Part shown: one piece after another, positions 37,149-47,600 of the stretch
How the letters are laid out: each line of letters opens with the position of its first letter
How positions within the stretch are numbered: the stretch's first letter is position 1
Assembly: GCF_900496995.4 (NCBI RefSeq)
Contig: NC_044011.1
Location: forward strand, 14,974,041 to 15,038,040
Length of the DNA stretch: 64,000 nt
Source of the DNA: Aquila chrysaetos chrysaetos
Taxonomy: Eukaryota > Chordata > Aves > Accipitriformes > Accipitridae
Direction of reading: 5' to 3'
The notes under the pieces: model-generated
Database searches by the model: none
Seen by the model: the letters and a program-made list of their open reading frames with translations, nothing else
What the model was told of the DNA's origin: nothing
Translations under genes and position numbers: made by a program

Positions 37149-38621
37149 CTAGAAGCATAATGCAAACAGAACCGATCAATGAAACGTGCAGAGGCACTGC
37201 ATGGTCAGCCTGGGTCAGTGAAATAAAGCAGCATTAGGCAACAGTCACACTGATGGGGTTTCCATTTTGCATTCTTTTGCACTTCCCCTTCATTATTTTA
37301 AGGTGCACTAAAAACCCAAAGCAACAAAAAAGTTCATAATGCCAGCTCATTTTAATTACTTAAGGCACCACACAGTCTCACGTCAAGCAAACGTCTCCAG
37401 ACTTCTTACTGATGCCACTGCAATGCAGACATCAAGTTAAAGAAAACTCTGGAATCAAGTCATAGGAAGCATAAGTGACCTTTATCATGACTACTGCTCT
37501 CATTATATTCTTTCATATTCTGAAAAGTCTGGATTTTGTTCCTTTCCTTCAGTAGGACTTGAGCTGCAAAAAATCATTTTGCTCTCACTTATTCAGCTAT
37601 GTGTTCAGTACTGGAGACAAATTTCTGTCTCTTCTGATGGGGACAATAACTTCATCGTTTTTTAGACAGAACTCAATAACCTGCCAATGATGCTATCTGA
37701 CAGAGCAGGGAGATGTTCTTATTACCAGTACCACACTGCTACCCCTATCAATAAAGTTTTATAAATCTCCAATTTGCATGGATTTTCACGATGATTTACA
37801 AAAATTCCAGATCTGGTGAGTTTGCTCTCTGAACAGGACATAAATAGCATATGATGAAGGGAGGCAGATGGTCAGGGTTGTAACAAAATTAAACCACAGG
37901 ATTTTTGGAAAGTTACAGAAGTTTCATGTTAGTTCATTTCAACAGCTTTCTCTCTCCTCATTCTCACACTTGTAAAATGGCAACAAACCAAACAAATATG
38001 TATGTATGTGTCCTCGTTTCAGCTGGGATGGAGTTAATTTTCTTCCTAGTAGCTGGTACAGTGCTGTGTTTTGGATTTAGTATGAGAATAAAGTTGGTAA
38101 CACACTGATGTTTTAGTTGTTGCTAAGTAGCACTTATCCTAAGTCAAGGCTTTTTCAGTTTCCTATGCTCTGCCAGCGAGGAGGGGCACAAGAAGCTGGG
38201 AGGGAGCATGGCCGGGGCAGCTGACCCGAACTAGCCAAAGGGATATTCCATACCATGGGACATCATGCTCAGTATATAAACTAGGGGGAGTTGGCCAGTA
38301 GGTGCCAATCATTGCTCGGGCACTGGCTGGGCATCGGTCAGCGGGTGGTGAGCAATTGCATTGTGCATCACTTGTCTTTCTGGAGTTTTATTAGTCTCTT
38401 TTTTTGTTATCTTCCTTTTCATTGCAATTATTAATTATTATTATTATTATATTTTATTTCAATTATTAACTGTTCTTATCTCAACCCACAAGTTTTACTT
38501 TTTTTTCTTTTCTGATTCTGCTCCCCATCCCAGTGGGGTGGTGGGGAGGAGTAAGTGAGCAGCTGTGTGGTGCTTAGTTGCCAGCTAGGGTTAAACCATG
38601 ACAGTATGTAAGTATACACAC
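37149..38621 (-). other. SYNE1: SYNE1 intron (1.5 kb) hosting a solo LTR
   Basis: About 40 percent of this intron is a solo LTR inserted next to its 5' splice site. The remainder is AT-rich and featureless. Confidence 0.9.
38009..38603 (+). mobile_element. Endogenous retrovirus solo LTR (copy 1)
   Basis: A 595-bp element with terminal TG and CA, flanked by the 5-bp direct repeat GTATG (38004-38008 and 38604-38608). Start TGTCCTCGTTTCAGCTGGGA and end GTTAAACCATGACA belong to an LTR family that is very common in bird genomes. A TATA-like AGTATATAAA lies at 38271-38280. No internal gag, pol or env sequence is present, so it is the product of LTR-LTR recombination. It is antisense to SYNE1. The 5-bp target duplication fits ERVL-like or class I elements. 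Confidence 0.92.
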
Positions 38622-38813
38622 AGGAAGGCGGATGAGTTTCTTGTGATAGCGTTCCACACGTCCAAAGACCTCTTGACAGTAACGACGCAGCTCATCTAAT
38701 TCTTCTTCAATGACAGCTGCATCCATGGGCTCGCTTTTCTCAATGAGTTGCTCACCCTGCACAATTATCTGCTCAATTTTGTTGTTGTTCAGTGAAATTT
38801 CTTGCTGGAAAGC
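38622..38813 (-). CDS. SYNE1: SYNE1 exon: second half of spectrin repeat 71
   Basis: A 192-nt exon, 64 codons, phase 0. It begins AFQQEISLNNNKIEQIIVQG and ends FGRVERYHKKLIRLP. The donor CCT/GTGTGT is weak by sequence, and only 18 intronic nucleotides separate it from a solo LTR. Acceptor TTATACAG. Confidence 0.96.
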
Positions 38814-39528
38814 CTGTATAAAAGAAAATCCCATGCTTTATCAATGAAATCAACATCACAACCACCTAAGTTATTAAGGATGCAAGTCTTAGAGTTTTTC
38901 AGCAAGAATGGTGTGGGTAACAAATGGGGATCATTCCAAATATTCTGGCATGAGCAACAATGAGCAATTAAATTTAGCATTCCACAGCCTTTCTAGCCAA
39001 AAACAGTGATACTTCATGGTTTACCATCTCATTCCTCACTTCTTGTATTTGGAAAGAAAGCTCTTCTCTAAACAAGCCATGCCCATGACCAAATGTCTAG
39101 AATGAACACAGATGCTAAAGCTAACACACTGGAATTTTGCATAACATGACATTTGATATTTTTCTCTCCAGGTAATGATTTTTCTGGTGCAGAAATGGTT
39201 GACAAATGTAGTAATTCTTAGGTGTCGGTAATGGAGACTTGACATTAATAATTTTTATTGATATTTCCTCTTTTGATTAGGGAATGGAGACTATCACACT
39301 TGTTTTTTTTCAAAATTTTTTGCAGCACAAAGATCTTCTGCTGTGACAGAAAAGTACGTATTGAAACCTGGCATAGCCCATAACTTCCGAGGCTGAATAC
39401 TCAGCCTGCAAATACGTGACTGCATCAGGCTGCATTTTTGCATAATGTTTTTTAAATTCTTTTCCCACCATGAATGTTTTTATCCCTTCTCTCATCCCTC
39501 TTCCTGTTACCATTCAATCATTCTTTAC
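38814..39528 (-). other. SYNE1: SYNE1 intron (0.7 kb)
   Basis: Featureless AT-rich intron. Confidence 0.8.
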
Positions 39529-39666
39529 CTTAAGTTGCTTTATCTTTGCTTGGACATCACACTCTGAGAAATGTTCAATGTTGGTCAGCTGCAGGTCCAT
39601 CTCTGTTAGCCATACCAGGATGCTATCACGCGCTGTCTCAAACTCCTCACGCTGGCCAATAAAATG
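39529..39666 (-). CDS. SYNE1: SYNE1 exon: first half of spectrin repeat 71
   Basis: A 138-nt exon, 46 codons, phase 0. It begins HFIGQREEFETARDSILVWL and ends CDVQAKIKQLK. The helix A pattern with conserved Trp matches a spectrin repeat. It has no usable internal ATG early in the exon and is defined by CCCCCAG acceptor and AAG/GTAAAG donor. It is essentially the human sequence as I recall it. Confidence 0.96.
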
Positions 39667-40090
39667 CTGGGGGGTGGAAAATGGAGTGGCATGAAATGAC
39701 CAAACAACCCAAAACCCCCTGGCAATAGTGGTTCTCCAAAGAAATGGCTTCCATGCCCTTCAAACCTAACCTAAACTCAGTACCCCTTCTTTCATTTCCT
39801 ACATGCTTTCTACAGTTCCCTTTTCAGTAGTATCATCTACAGCTGCAATTAGCTGACTTATGAAGGTTATCTTCTATGAAGGAGGTGGTGTTTGAGGTCT
39901 CCAAGCATTTCCCTACAGGCTTCATGCCTTGGTTACCTCAGACAAAGTGAGCTGATAAGCTCCCTCCTCTTCCAAAGGTAAAAATCCCCTGAAAAACACT
40001 GTGCAAATGCATTAAACTGGAAACTTCTGGACTACCCCTGATTCATAGGTATAGTAGTAAAACTGAAGGGCTTAAAAATGGAAAAAATAC
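39667..40090 (-). other. SYNE1: SYNE1 intron (424 nt)
   Basis: Short intron without recognised features. Confidence 0.8.
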
Positions 40091-40273
40091 TTTTAGCCTG
40101 CGCAAGATGGAGGTAACTCTCTTTTGTAAGTTGTCCCATCTCTGGTTCCCCTCATGAACCATCTGCTTGAGGCTGCAGTCAGAGTCAGTGCGGTTCTCTC
40201 GGGCCAGACGGCGATACTGTTTATTGATCAGTTCCAGCTGAGTCAGACTTTCATGCACTTGTCTCTGGAAGGC
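40091..40273 (-). CDS. SYNE1: SYNE1 exon: second half of spectrin repeat 70
   Basis: A 183-nt exon, 61 codons, phase 0. It begins AFQRQVHESLTQLELINKQY and ends RVTSILRRLK, containing GNQRWDNLQ, a classic helix C signature. Acceptor GCTTTAG, donor AAA/GTATTT. Confidence 0.96.
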
Positions 40274-43200
40274 CTAAAGCAATACAAACAAAAGACACCA
40301 TCAGTTTTTTTAATTATTGAAATCAGGATACATATATAAGCGTCTCCCTTTATTTTGACCCTAATTCTACACTTTGACCTGTGTTAGCTGATAGATTTCA
40401 CTATGGATGCGGACATCTCCTGAGGGCTATCTTATTGAGAGGCTGCCTTCTGATTACAATGAGCAATAAAAAAAGAAAAAATTTTACAAAACTGACATAG
40501 TTCACTGAATAAGAAATTGCAACATGAATACTCATTACAATGGCAAAATCAGCACAAAAAAATTAGACTCAACTTCTACTCAATCATATGCCTTTGTATT
40601 TGAGAACAGAAACACAAACAATGAATATGAAACTTTTTTTTTTTTAAATAATGAACAGAAGTCCAAGATTCCTGTGGCTTCATCAGATTTCCTTACACAC
40701 GCTGAATTTGCTGAAGTGCAAACATTGAAGAGATTTGAGCAATTGTTTATTCTGAGTTTTACCAAAAATAGTAAATAATGGCACTGAAGGAATCATCTTA
40801 TGTTCTGTATAGTGGTATACAAGTAAGTTTTGACTTAAAATTTTCATGGAAAGCAAATTTTGTGAACATCCATACCAACTTATGGCTGGGCAAGTGTCTG
40901 CACCATGTACTTTCAGTGCTTCTTCTACCGTTACAAAAGCCTCAGTCACCCAGCTGGGGAGCAGAAACAGTAGGTGACTTTACCCATGAGTTTCATGTTG
41001 TGACTAGCAATCACAAAGCAAGGTGGAGAAAGCACCTTGTAAGGAGCTGAGGGAATTAAACCCTTCAAGAAAAAAAAAAAAAAAAAAAAACAAAAAACCA
41101 AAAAAAAACCCCACCCTACTCATTTTTATGTTGTCACAGAAAGAGAAAAGCGATCAAAGGAAGACTTAAAAACATAGACTACACCAGCTCTCTTGAATAC
41201 AAGTAGGTTGTGAGTCCCATTGTAGTTCTACAAACTTGCTCTCTGATAGTGCTCACAATGCAAATAAACAGTCAATCTCTCCCAAAACATCACCCTTACT
41301 AAGGACTGGAGAAGTGTGATAGCTAATATACTTCTGTACAGAAATTTTAATTAAAATTAGCTAACAAATGAGATTTCTGCATAAACAATCTATACTCTTC
41401 ATATTGTACCAATCAAAGCTAAAACTGAAATAAGCACATTTCTGCTGTAATACCAGAGACAAAAGTAAAGACGCTGGTTTGAAAAAAGAAAAATTATAAA
41501 AGTCCATAGAATCCTCTCAATGTAACTATTCCTTTCAATAAATGGCCATCAAATTGGGTAGGGGACAACCAAAAAGGAGCAAATGTTCTTGCAACTGGAG
41601 CGAAATGCTCAGAACTGAAGTCACTTAAAATTGCACAAGGAGGCAATTCTCATATCAGAGGCACAAATCTGACTATATTTACCAGGACCAAGAAATCTAA
41701 AAGTGTGCAGTTGTTGTTTCACCTGTTACCAAGCCTTGTTCAGCAAAAGAACAGCTGTGTATTTGTCTTCCATTTTTTCAGCTCAGCTACACAAGAATTC
41801 ATCTGTTGCATTCCTTCTTATAACCTCTTTTCATTGCTCCATAAACTACTGGAAAGGAAGGAGTTGGATTTTGTACAGTGAAGTCAGCGAGAGCTGTCTC
41901 TGACCTCTGTGCTCAGGAACTGAAATGTTCTTACATAGTCTGCTGGGCTCTTTTTTTTTTTAAATTCAACTGCAGATATGGAGGGGAAAATAAAATTGGA
42001 AAAAAAATGTCTAGTTAAAGCAGAAACCTGGCTGTTATACTGACTTCACAGTTGCTGAATTCCGCTGAATTTGAACACCACAACTTTTGTCACTTGCGTT
42101 CCTGCTTTTTGGTAGGTGTAGAAGCAGATGCTCAGAAAAAAAAGAAGAAAAAAAGAGAAGGAACCAAACTGCAAGGAAAGCAGGCTTCTGGAGAGGCTAC
42201 TAAACCGTTCTCTTCACAGCTAGTTCCTGCTGACACTGTGCAGACAGTAAAAATTCCACAAGTCTGCAGGAGAGGGAAGGTCACCATCAAGGCTGAGGTT
42301 CAATGAAACAGACATTGGGCAAAGTCAGATGAGCTGTAAAAATCAAAGACAGCCAAGATATTTTTGGTACTGTTTCTCATACAGAGACTTGCCAAATTAG
42401 AGATTTAGATCCTGATCACTGAATAAAGGGACAATGGAAAGGAGGTCTGAGACAAAGTACTTGTGTCCAGGAAGCAAACATTTTTATACTATGGCAACCT
42501 ACCTCACCATAATGACGTCTGGCAGTGTCTAACAACAAAACCTGGCCAGTACATTCAGAAATGTGAATGTTAGTTATAAAACTTGAATCAGAACTTCACA
42601 GTTTATGGTTTTGAATTAATTGTTAAACCAAAAAGTATTAACTGGTCTTAGATGTTATTTAAAATTTGCATTTCTTCTTCACAGCAAGTACTTGTCAGCA
42701 CCTGACTGTTTACAGAATTGCCTAAACAATTTGTTCTCTTTCTTCAGAATTATTTTTCTCTCTCATCTTGATATACTCCTTGCAAATATGAAACTAAGCA
42801 AAAGATTTTCAGCTGTGACTAGCCATATGACACGTGTGTGTGTGCTTTACGCATGGGTATACACTCCATTGTAATTATAAGACAAGCCACCACATTGTAA
42901 TAGACACAATGGAGTTACGTAACAAGCTCTTAAGCATTGACTGAAGTGACAGCTTGTCAGTCTTGAAGCATGCACTTAACTTTTAAGTCACGGGGGACAC
43001 CATGTGGACATATAACAATACTTGCACAAACATGAATTTCAGGTATAAGGATCTAAAAATGGGGATATTGTACCTTGTGCGAAACAGGAAAAGAGTTCAG
43101 AGGGCTGGTTTCAGAGAGTTATGGAAAGAAGAGGAGGGATAAAATCAAAGCAAAATCTAAAACATGCAGCATGCATTTGAAGAGGTACTTGGTGAAGGGA

Positions 43201-43386
43201 CATTTATGAACACTCTGGAGCACCTACTGACTGGGCATATTAAAAAGTTGCAGAAATTAAAAAGGTGAACTCCACTATATTAATACAGTGTGTCTCTGCT
43301 GAGTGACTTGTACATGGGAAGGAAGAACACCAGCTGGCAGCTGTAATGTGATCGGTAGATATTAAATTTCAACTATTATAAATCAC
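40274..43386 (-). other. SYNE1: SYNE1 intron (3.1 kb)
   Basis: AT-rich intron with a 21-A run at 41070-41090. Several frames of 66-90 codons occur on both strands, none with a recognisable domain. No dated repeat family is evident. Confidence 0.75.
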
Positions 43387-43537
43387 CTCAAATTTCTTCA
43401 GTTCTTCCTTAGCAACCGTGTAAAGCACACCAGAGGAGCTTGGGAAAGCAGCTGTCCTCTCAGAGATTTTTAGCCAGTCTTCAAATCTAGAGTAGTCATC
43501 CAAAAACTTTTGCCATAGCCGCCATGTCTCTTCAATT
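43387..43537 (-). CDS. SYNE1: SYNE1 exon: first half of spectrin repeat 70
   Basis: A 151-nt exon: one base completing Lys, then 50 codons to a phase 0 end. It begins IEETWRLWQKFLDDYSRFED and ends VAKEELKKFE. It has no open frame starting with ATG and was found by following the protein from the neighbouring exons. Acceptor TATTGCAG, donor GAG/GTGATT. Confidence 0.95.
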
Positions 43538-45697
43538 CTGCAATAGATAATGGAAAAATTAGGGAATGCTCAGACTGAAGGCCAGCTAACCTACAGAACC
43601 TTAACTAATCATCTACAACTGCAAACTAGCACTGCACCAGACAATAACCAGCTCTTAATCTAACTCAGACAGCCAGGCTGATAAACAAACCACAGGGAAG
43701 GCTGGCTCATTCCAGACTGAGCTAGAATAAGATGATGGCAATTTTTTTTAATGCATCTAATTTTGGAATCTGACCACATGCTAAATAACTTCTGAAATAC
43801 AGTCCCTGTGTAGGTACCTAAGCCAGTATTTTAGAGATTAGAAATTCCACACTACCTTCAACTACAGAACTTTTTCTTACAGAATGCTGAAGATGTTGCA
43901 GCATATATTTTAAAGATCTCAGTCAATATTCTGCGTTGCAAAGAGACATGAACACTTTTTTTTGCATTCACCAACAAGTGGTAAAATGCTATCTCTCAAT
44001 ATACACTGTAAACATGTTTTTATTTAAAGAACACAAAATTAGAAGTTACTCAAAGTTTAAAAAAACCAATTTGACTTCAACTGAATATGTAAGAATAGTG
44101 GCTGACTTTTGATCCTGAGATCAAATTGGCTTAATACTGAGACTATAAAATCCTACGAACTTCAACACCACTTGATTCAAAATAACAAGATCTTTTTTGG
44201 GACAAGTTGTATTACAGCAGAACTTTGTCTGGTTCTACATACAGAATACATCTTTCCCAAATCTTAGATGCACAGGTCTGATATGGACCTGATCCATGCA
44301 GAATTTATGTTTTGTTGATGATATGTTGTTTAACCTGAAGTTTGACATCCGGAAAGTTGCTTTTTAATATGAATAACTGTTTCTAGTACAATAAAGATCC
44401 TAAATACTGATAGCTCAGTTAACTTACTGGTACAAATCTACTAATAGCATAATGTGTACATTGCAAAAAAGTACAAGAGAGTTCAATGCATTGTTCCACA
44501 TTAACTTAAAATAGTTCTGAGTTAATTTGCTGGACACAAAAGTATGAAGAGCCTGTATATTTTCAAGACAGACTGTGCTAAAGACAGAACTCATAAGCTG
44601 TATTTTTATATATATACTATACAAGAATTACCACTGCAATAGTATAAAATGACTTAAAGATAGCAATCTGTGGATATAGAGCAGCACAACTTAAAGGCAA
44701 CTTTTTTTTGCATAAAATAAAGAAAACCTTTACTAAATACCTTAAGAATATACCACAAAACCAAAGATCATATAAAGTTCAATTCAGCATTTTAAAAAGT
44801 CATAAACTTCACCTAGAGTTCTTGATATGACTGTGTAAACATCACAGAAATCAGATTCATGACTTTAAAAGATACAGAAAAGATCTTCATAAATACAGGA
44901 GTTCAAACAGTTAAACATATCTTATTACCGGTCAGCACAGAGTACATAGCATTGGCACAATCTAACCTACATCATTATGGCTATCAAAATCACTCATGCT
45001 ATCCTAGCTGGGAATAGAAAACAATGAATCTTCTGCACATCACGGGCATGCAGTGTACAGACGGTCTAAGCATGTGCAGTAAACCAGACCACAGCCAAGA
45101 AGCACGGGCGCCGTGGACGGCCCGCACTTGCTCCGCAAAGCTACGGTGGGCAGACGAGGAAATTACAGATGAGTGTTCAGTCCTAAAATTCTTCCAAATG
45201 AACAAAATCAGATGTAAGAGAAACTTCTGAGGAACATAAAGTGCATGAAAACCCTAACGCCTGGAATAACATTCCACCTATTTGATAACTAGTTTCCCTA
45301 TCAGTCTCAGCAGTTCTAGGGTAAACTTAAGTGTTACAACTCTCCCTTTTAGGTCATGTTTTCTAAATCTCTTGGAGTCACTGCTATAATCTAAGCTTTC
45401 TCTAGATTCTCTCTCATCATTTCTATGAAGCGTGGGAAATAAAACATCATTCCATCAAAGGCCTTGTGAACAAGATTTGATAATTGATATCTGTACCTTG
45501 TATAAAGGCACATACAAACGCAACCCAAAATCTCTTTTTTTCCCCGCAGCATAACAGCTATTGGCTTTTATCCAGTGTATGAACTTTTTCTGACCCCTAC
45601 ACCCTTTTCTTCAGTACTGCAACCCTATAAACATACATCCCATCCTGTATTTTTGCCTGTGGAAGGAAATACTAATTTGTAGGTATTTTAGACTTAC
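43538..45697 (-). other. SYNE1: SYNE1 intron (2.2 kb) with a CpG-dense patch
   Basis: AT-rich except for a small CpG cluster at about 45095-45155 (eight CpG in roughly 60 bp). That patch gives open frames on both strands but no known protein. Confidence 0.75.
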
Positions 45698-45885
45698 TTA
45701 AGTCGCCTTTCCATTGACATTGCACAAATGTTCCTCCACCTTCTGTCCAGATTGCGTGTAGCCTGCTGGATAGAGTCACACTCTGCTTCCGTGGCACAAG
45801 CATCACAGTCATGAAGCAGCACTTCACACAGATTGAGAACCGATGCCACTCCAGTGCTGTGTTTCTCTATGTCCCTCTGAAGTTC
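45698..45885 (-). CDS. SYNE1: SYNE1 exon: second half of spectrin repeat 69
   Basis: A 188-nt exon: 62 codons plus two bases of Lys. It begins ELQRDIEKHSTGVASVLNLC and ends ICAMSMERRL. It includes the Cys-rich stretch LLHDCDACATEAECDS, conserved in human nesprin-1. Acceptor CACCTACAG, donor AA/GTAAGT. No ATG-initiated frame covers it. Confidence 0.95.
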
Positions 45886-46429
45886 CTGTAGGTGAAGAAA
45901 TTAATTCTTAAGAGAAATTGCAAAACATGCATAAATACAAATGCACTTCTCTTCTACTTATTAAAAAGAAAATTTAATAAGCTTGCAAACAGGAGAAAAC
46001 CATCCAGTGAATACCTATTAAGAGACTGCATCTGCGCAAGTGGTGTTGCAATGTTATCAATGAGGCCGGGAGAACGCGGCAGCATGCACAGCTTTCCCAG
46101 GGACTATGAACACCAAACCGTCACCTGGGACAAACTGCCAGAGCTCTGCATGCTCAGCTGAGCATCTTTCACATACATTTAATCAACATCACCAATAAGT
46201 GGTGGAATTATTCCCAATCCTTTCCCATTATCACCGAGAATGTAAAGCAGAAGTTAGTAAGGGAAGTGTGACAAGAAAATATGTTCTTATCTACTGAGAG
46301 GGTTTAGTGGAGGAACGCTTTGTGAACCTACTCTTCCCCAGATGAGCTAGCTGCAAAGTGGCATGTTTGACATGGAGACCGGCAGCAACACATGTTGAAC
46401 AGTGCATCTCTAGGAGGACATTTTTCTTC

Positions 46430-47015
46430 TATGTTGGTTTTTGCTGGGATAGAGTTAATTTTCTTCATAGTAGCTGGTGTGGGGCTGTGATTTGGATTTG
46501 TGCTGAAAACAGTGTTGGTAACTCAGGGATGTTTTCATTACTGCTGAGCAGTGCTTACACAGAGCCAAGGCCTTTGCTGCTTCTCAACCCACCCCACCAG
46601 CGAGCAGGCTGGAGGGGCACAAGGAGCTGGGAGGGGACACAGCCGGGACAGCTGACCCCAACTGACCCAAGGGATATCCCAGACCACACGACGTCATGCT
46701 CAGCCTATAAAGCTGGGGGAAGAAGAAGGAAGGGAGGGATGTTTGGAGTTATGGTGTCTGTCTTCCCAAGTACCCATTACGCGTGATGGAGCCCTGCTTT
46801 CCTGGAGATGGCTGAACACCTGCCTGCCCATGGGAAGTGGGGAATGAATTCCTTTGCTTGCGTGCGCGGCTTTTGCTTTACCTATTAAACTGTTTTTATC
46901 TCAACCCATGAGTTTTCTCACTTTTACCTTTCTAATTCTCTTCCCCACCCCACCAGAGGGGAGTGAGCAAGCAGCTGCATGGTGCTTACTTGCGGGCTGG
47001 GGTTAAAGCATGACA
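46430..47015 (+). mobile_element. Endogenous retrovirus solo LTR (copy 2)
   Basis: A 586-bp element related to, but clearly diverged from, the LTR at 38009. It ends GTTAAAGCATGACA. Flanking 5-bp direct repeats TCTTC occur at 46425-46429 and 47016-47020. Its left terminus reads TA where TG is expected, a point mutation. A TATA-like CCTATAAAG lies near 46704. No internal retroviral genes remain. It is antisense to SYNE1. The 142-codon frame across it is not a gene. Confidence 0.9.
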
Positions 47016-47399
47016 TCTTCCTTCAGCTTTCCAATTCTATAGCATTTTCATTAGAAATGGAAAAGGAAAATTCAGAACATCTAAAGAAAATGCACTTACA
47101 GTGTCTTAGCACTTATTATATGTGATCAGTATTACTTCTCCTGACGGTTTCTTGGTTGCAACAGCTTGTTCTACGCTGATAATAACGTTTCATCTTGAAG
47201 CAACGTTTCAGCTTCACTTTTGAACTACAGGTTTAAGTTAAAACAAGCCACAAAAGTAACTGGCTATTGCTCTTGGATCGGTGCAAGGAAACAAAACCCT
47301 GTTTAACTCCTGCCTACATTTCCAATGAATCATCAGAATATTAAGATGGAAAAATCAGGAAGAACAGTAACAAAGCCAAGACAATATAATTCCAATAGT

Positions 47400-47600
47400 G
47401 ACAAAGAAGTACTAATGTGACCACACCAAGAAGTGATAGATTGCCTCTAGAATACTATGTTCACTTCTGATTCAGATGAAGAAAAGAACTATTAGGACAA
47501 TTAGAGGTGTGGAAGTTTATTTAGGAGAACAAGAACTTAGCAGCCTGAGGATGAGTAGAGATAAACTGCTCTTTATAATTTTGCTAGTGAAGTAAACTAT
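47400..47600 (+). mobile_element. Possible ancient CR1/L3-type LINE remnant
   Basis: The + strand around 47445-47500 recalls the degraded CR1-clade block that normally reads as a leucine-glutamate-tyrosine motif followed by FW. It is frameshifted and weak; similarity is judged by eye only. Confidence 0.3.

Noticed and set aside
36767..37237. 156-codon open frame on the + strand
   Set aside because: It is antisense to the GC-richer SYNE1 linker exon (36815-37148), whose - strand frame matches nesprin-1. The + frame has no domain.
46358..46786. 142-codon + strand frame
   Set aside because: It starts outside and runs into the solo LTR. LTRs carry no such gene, and the frame has no retroviral domain.
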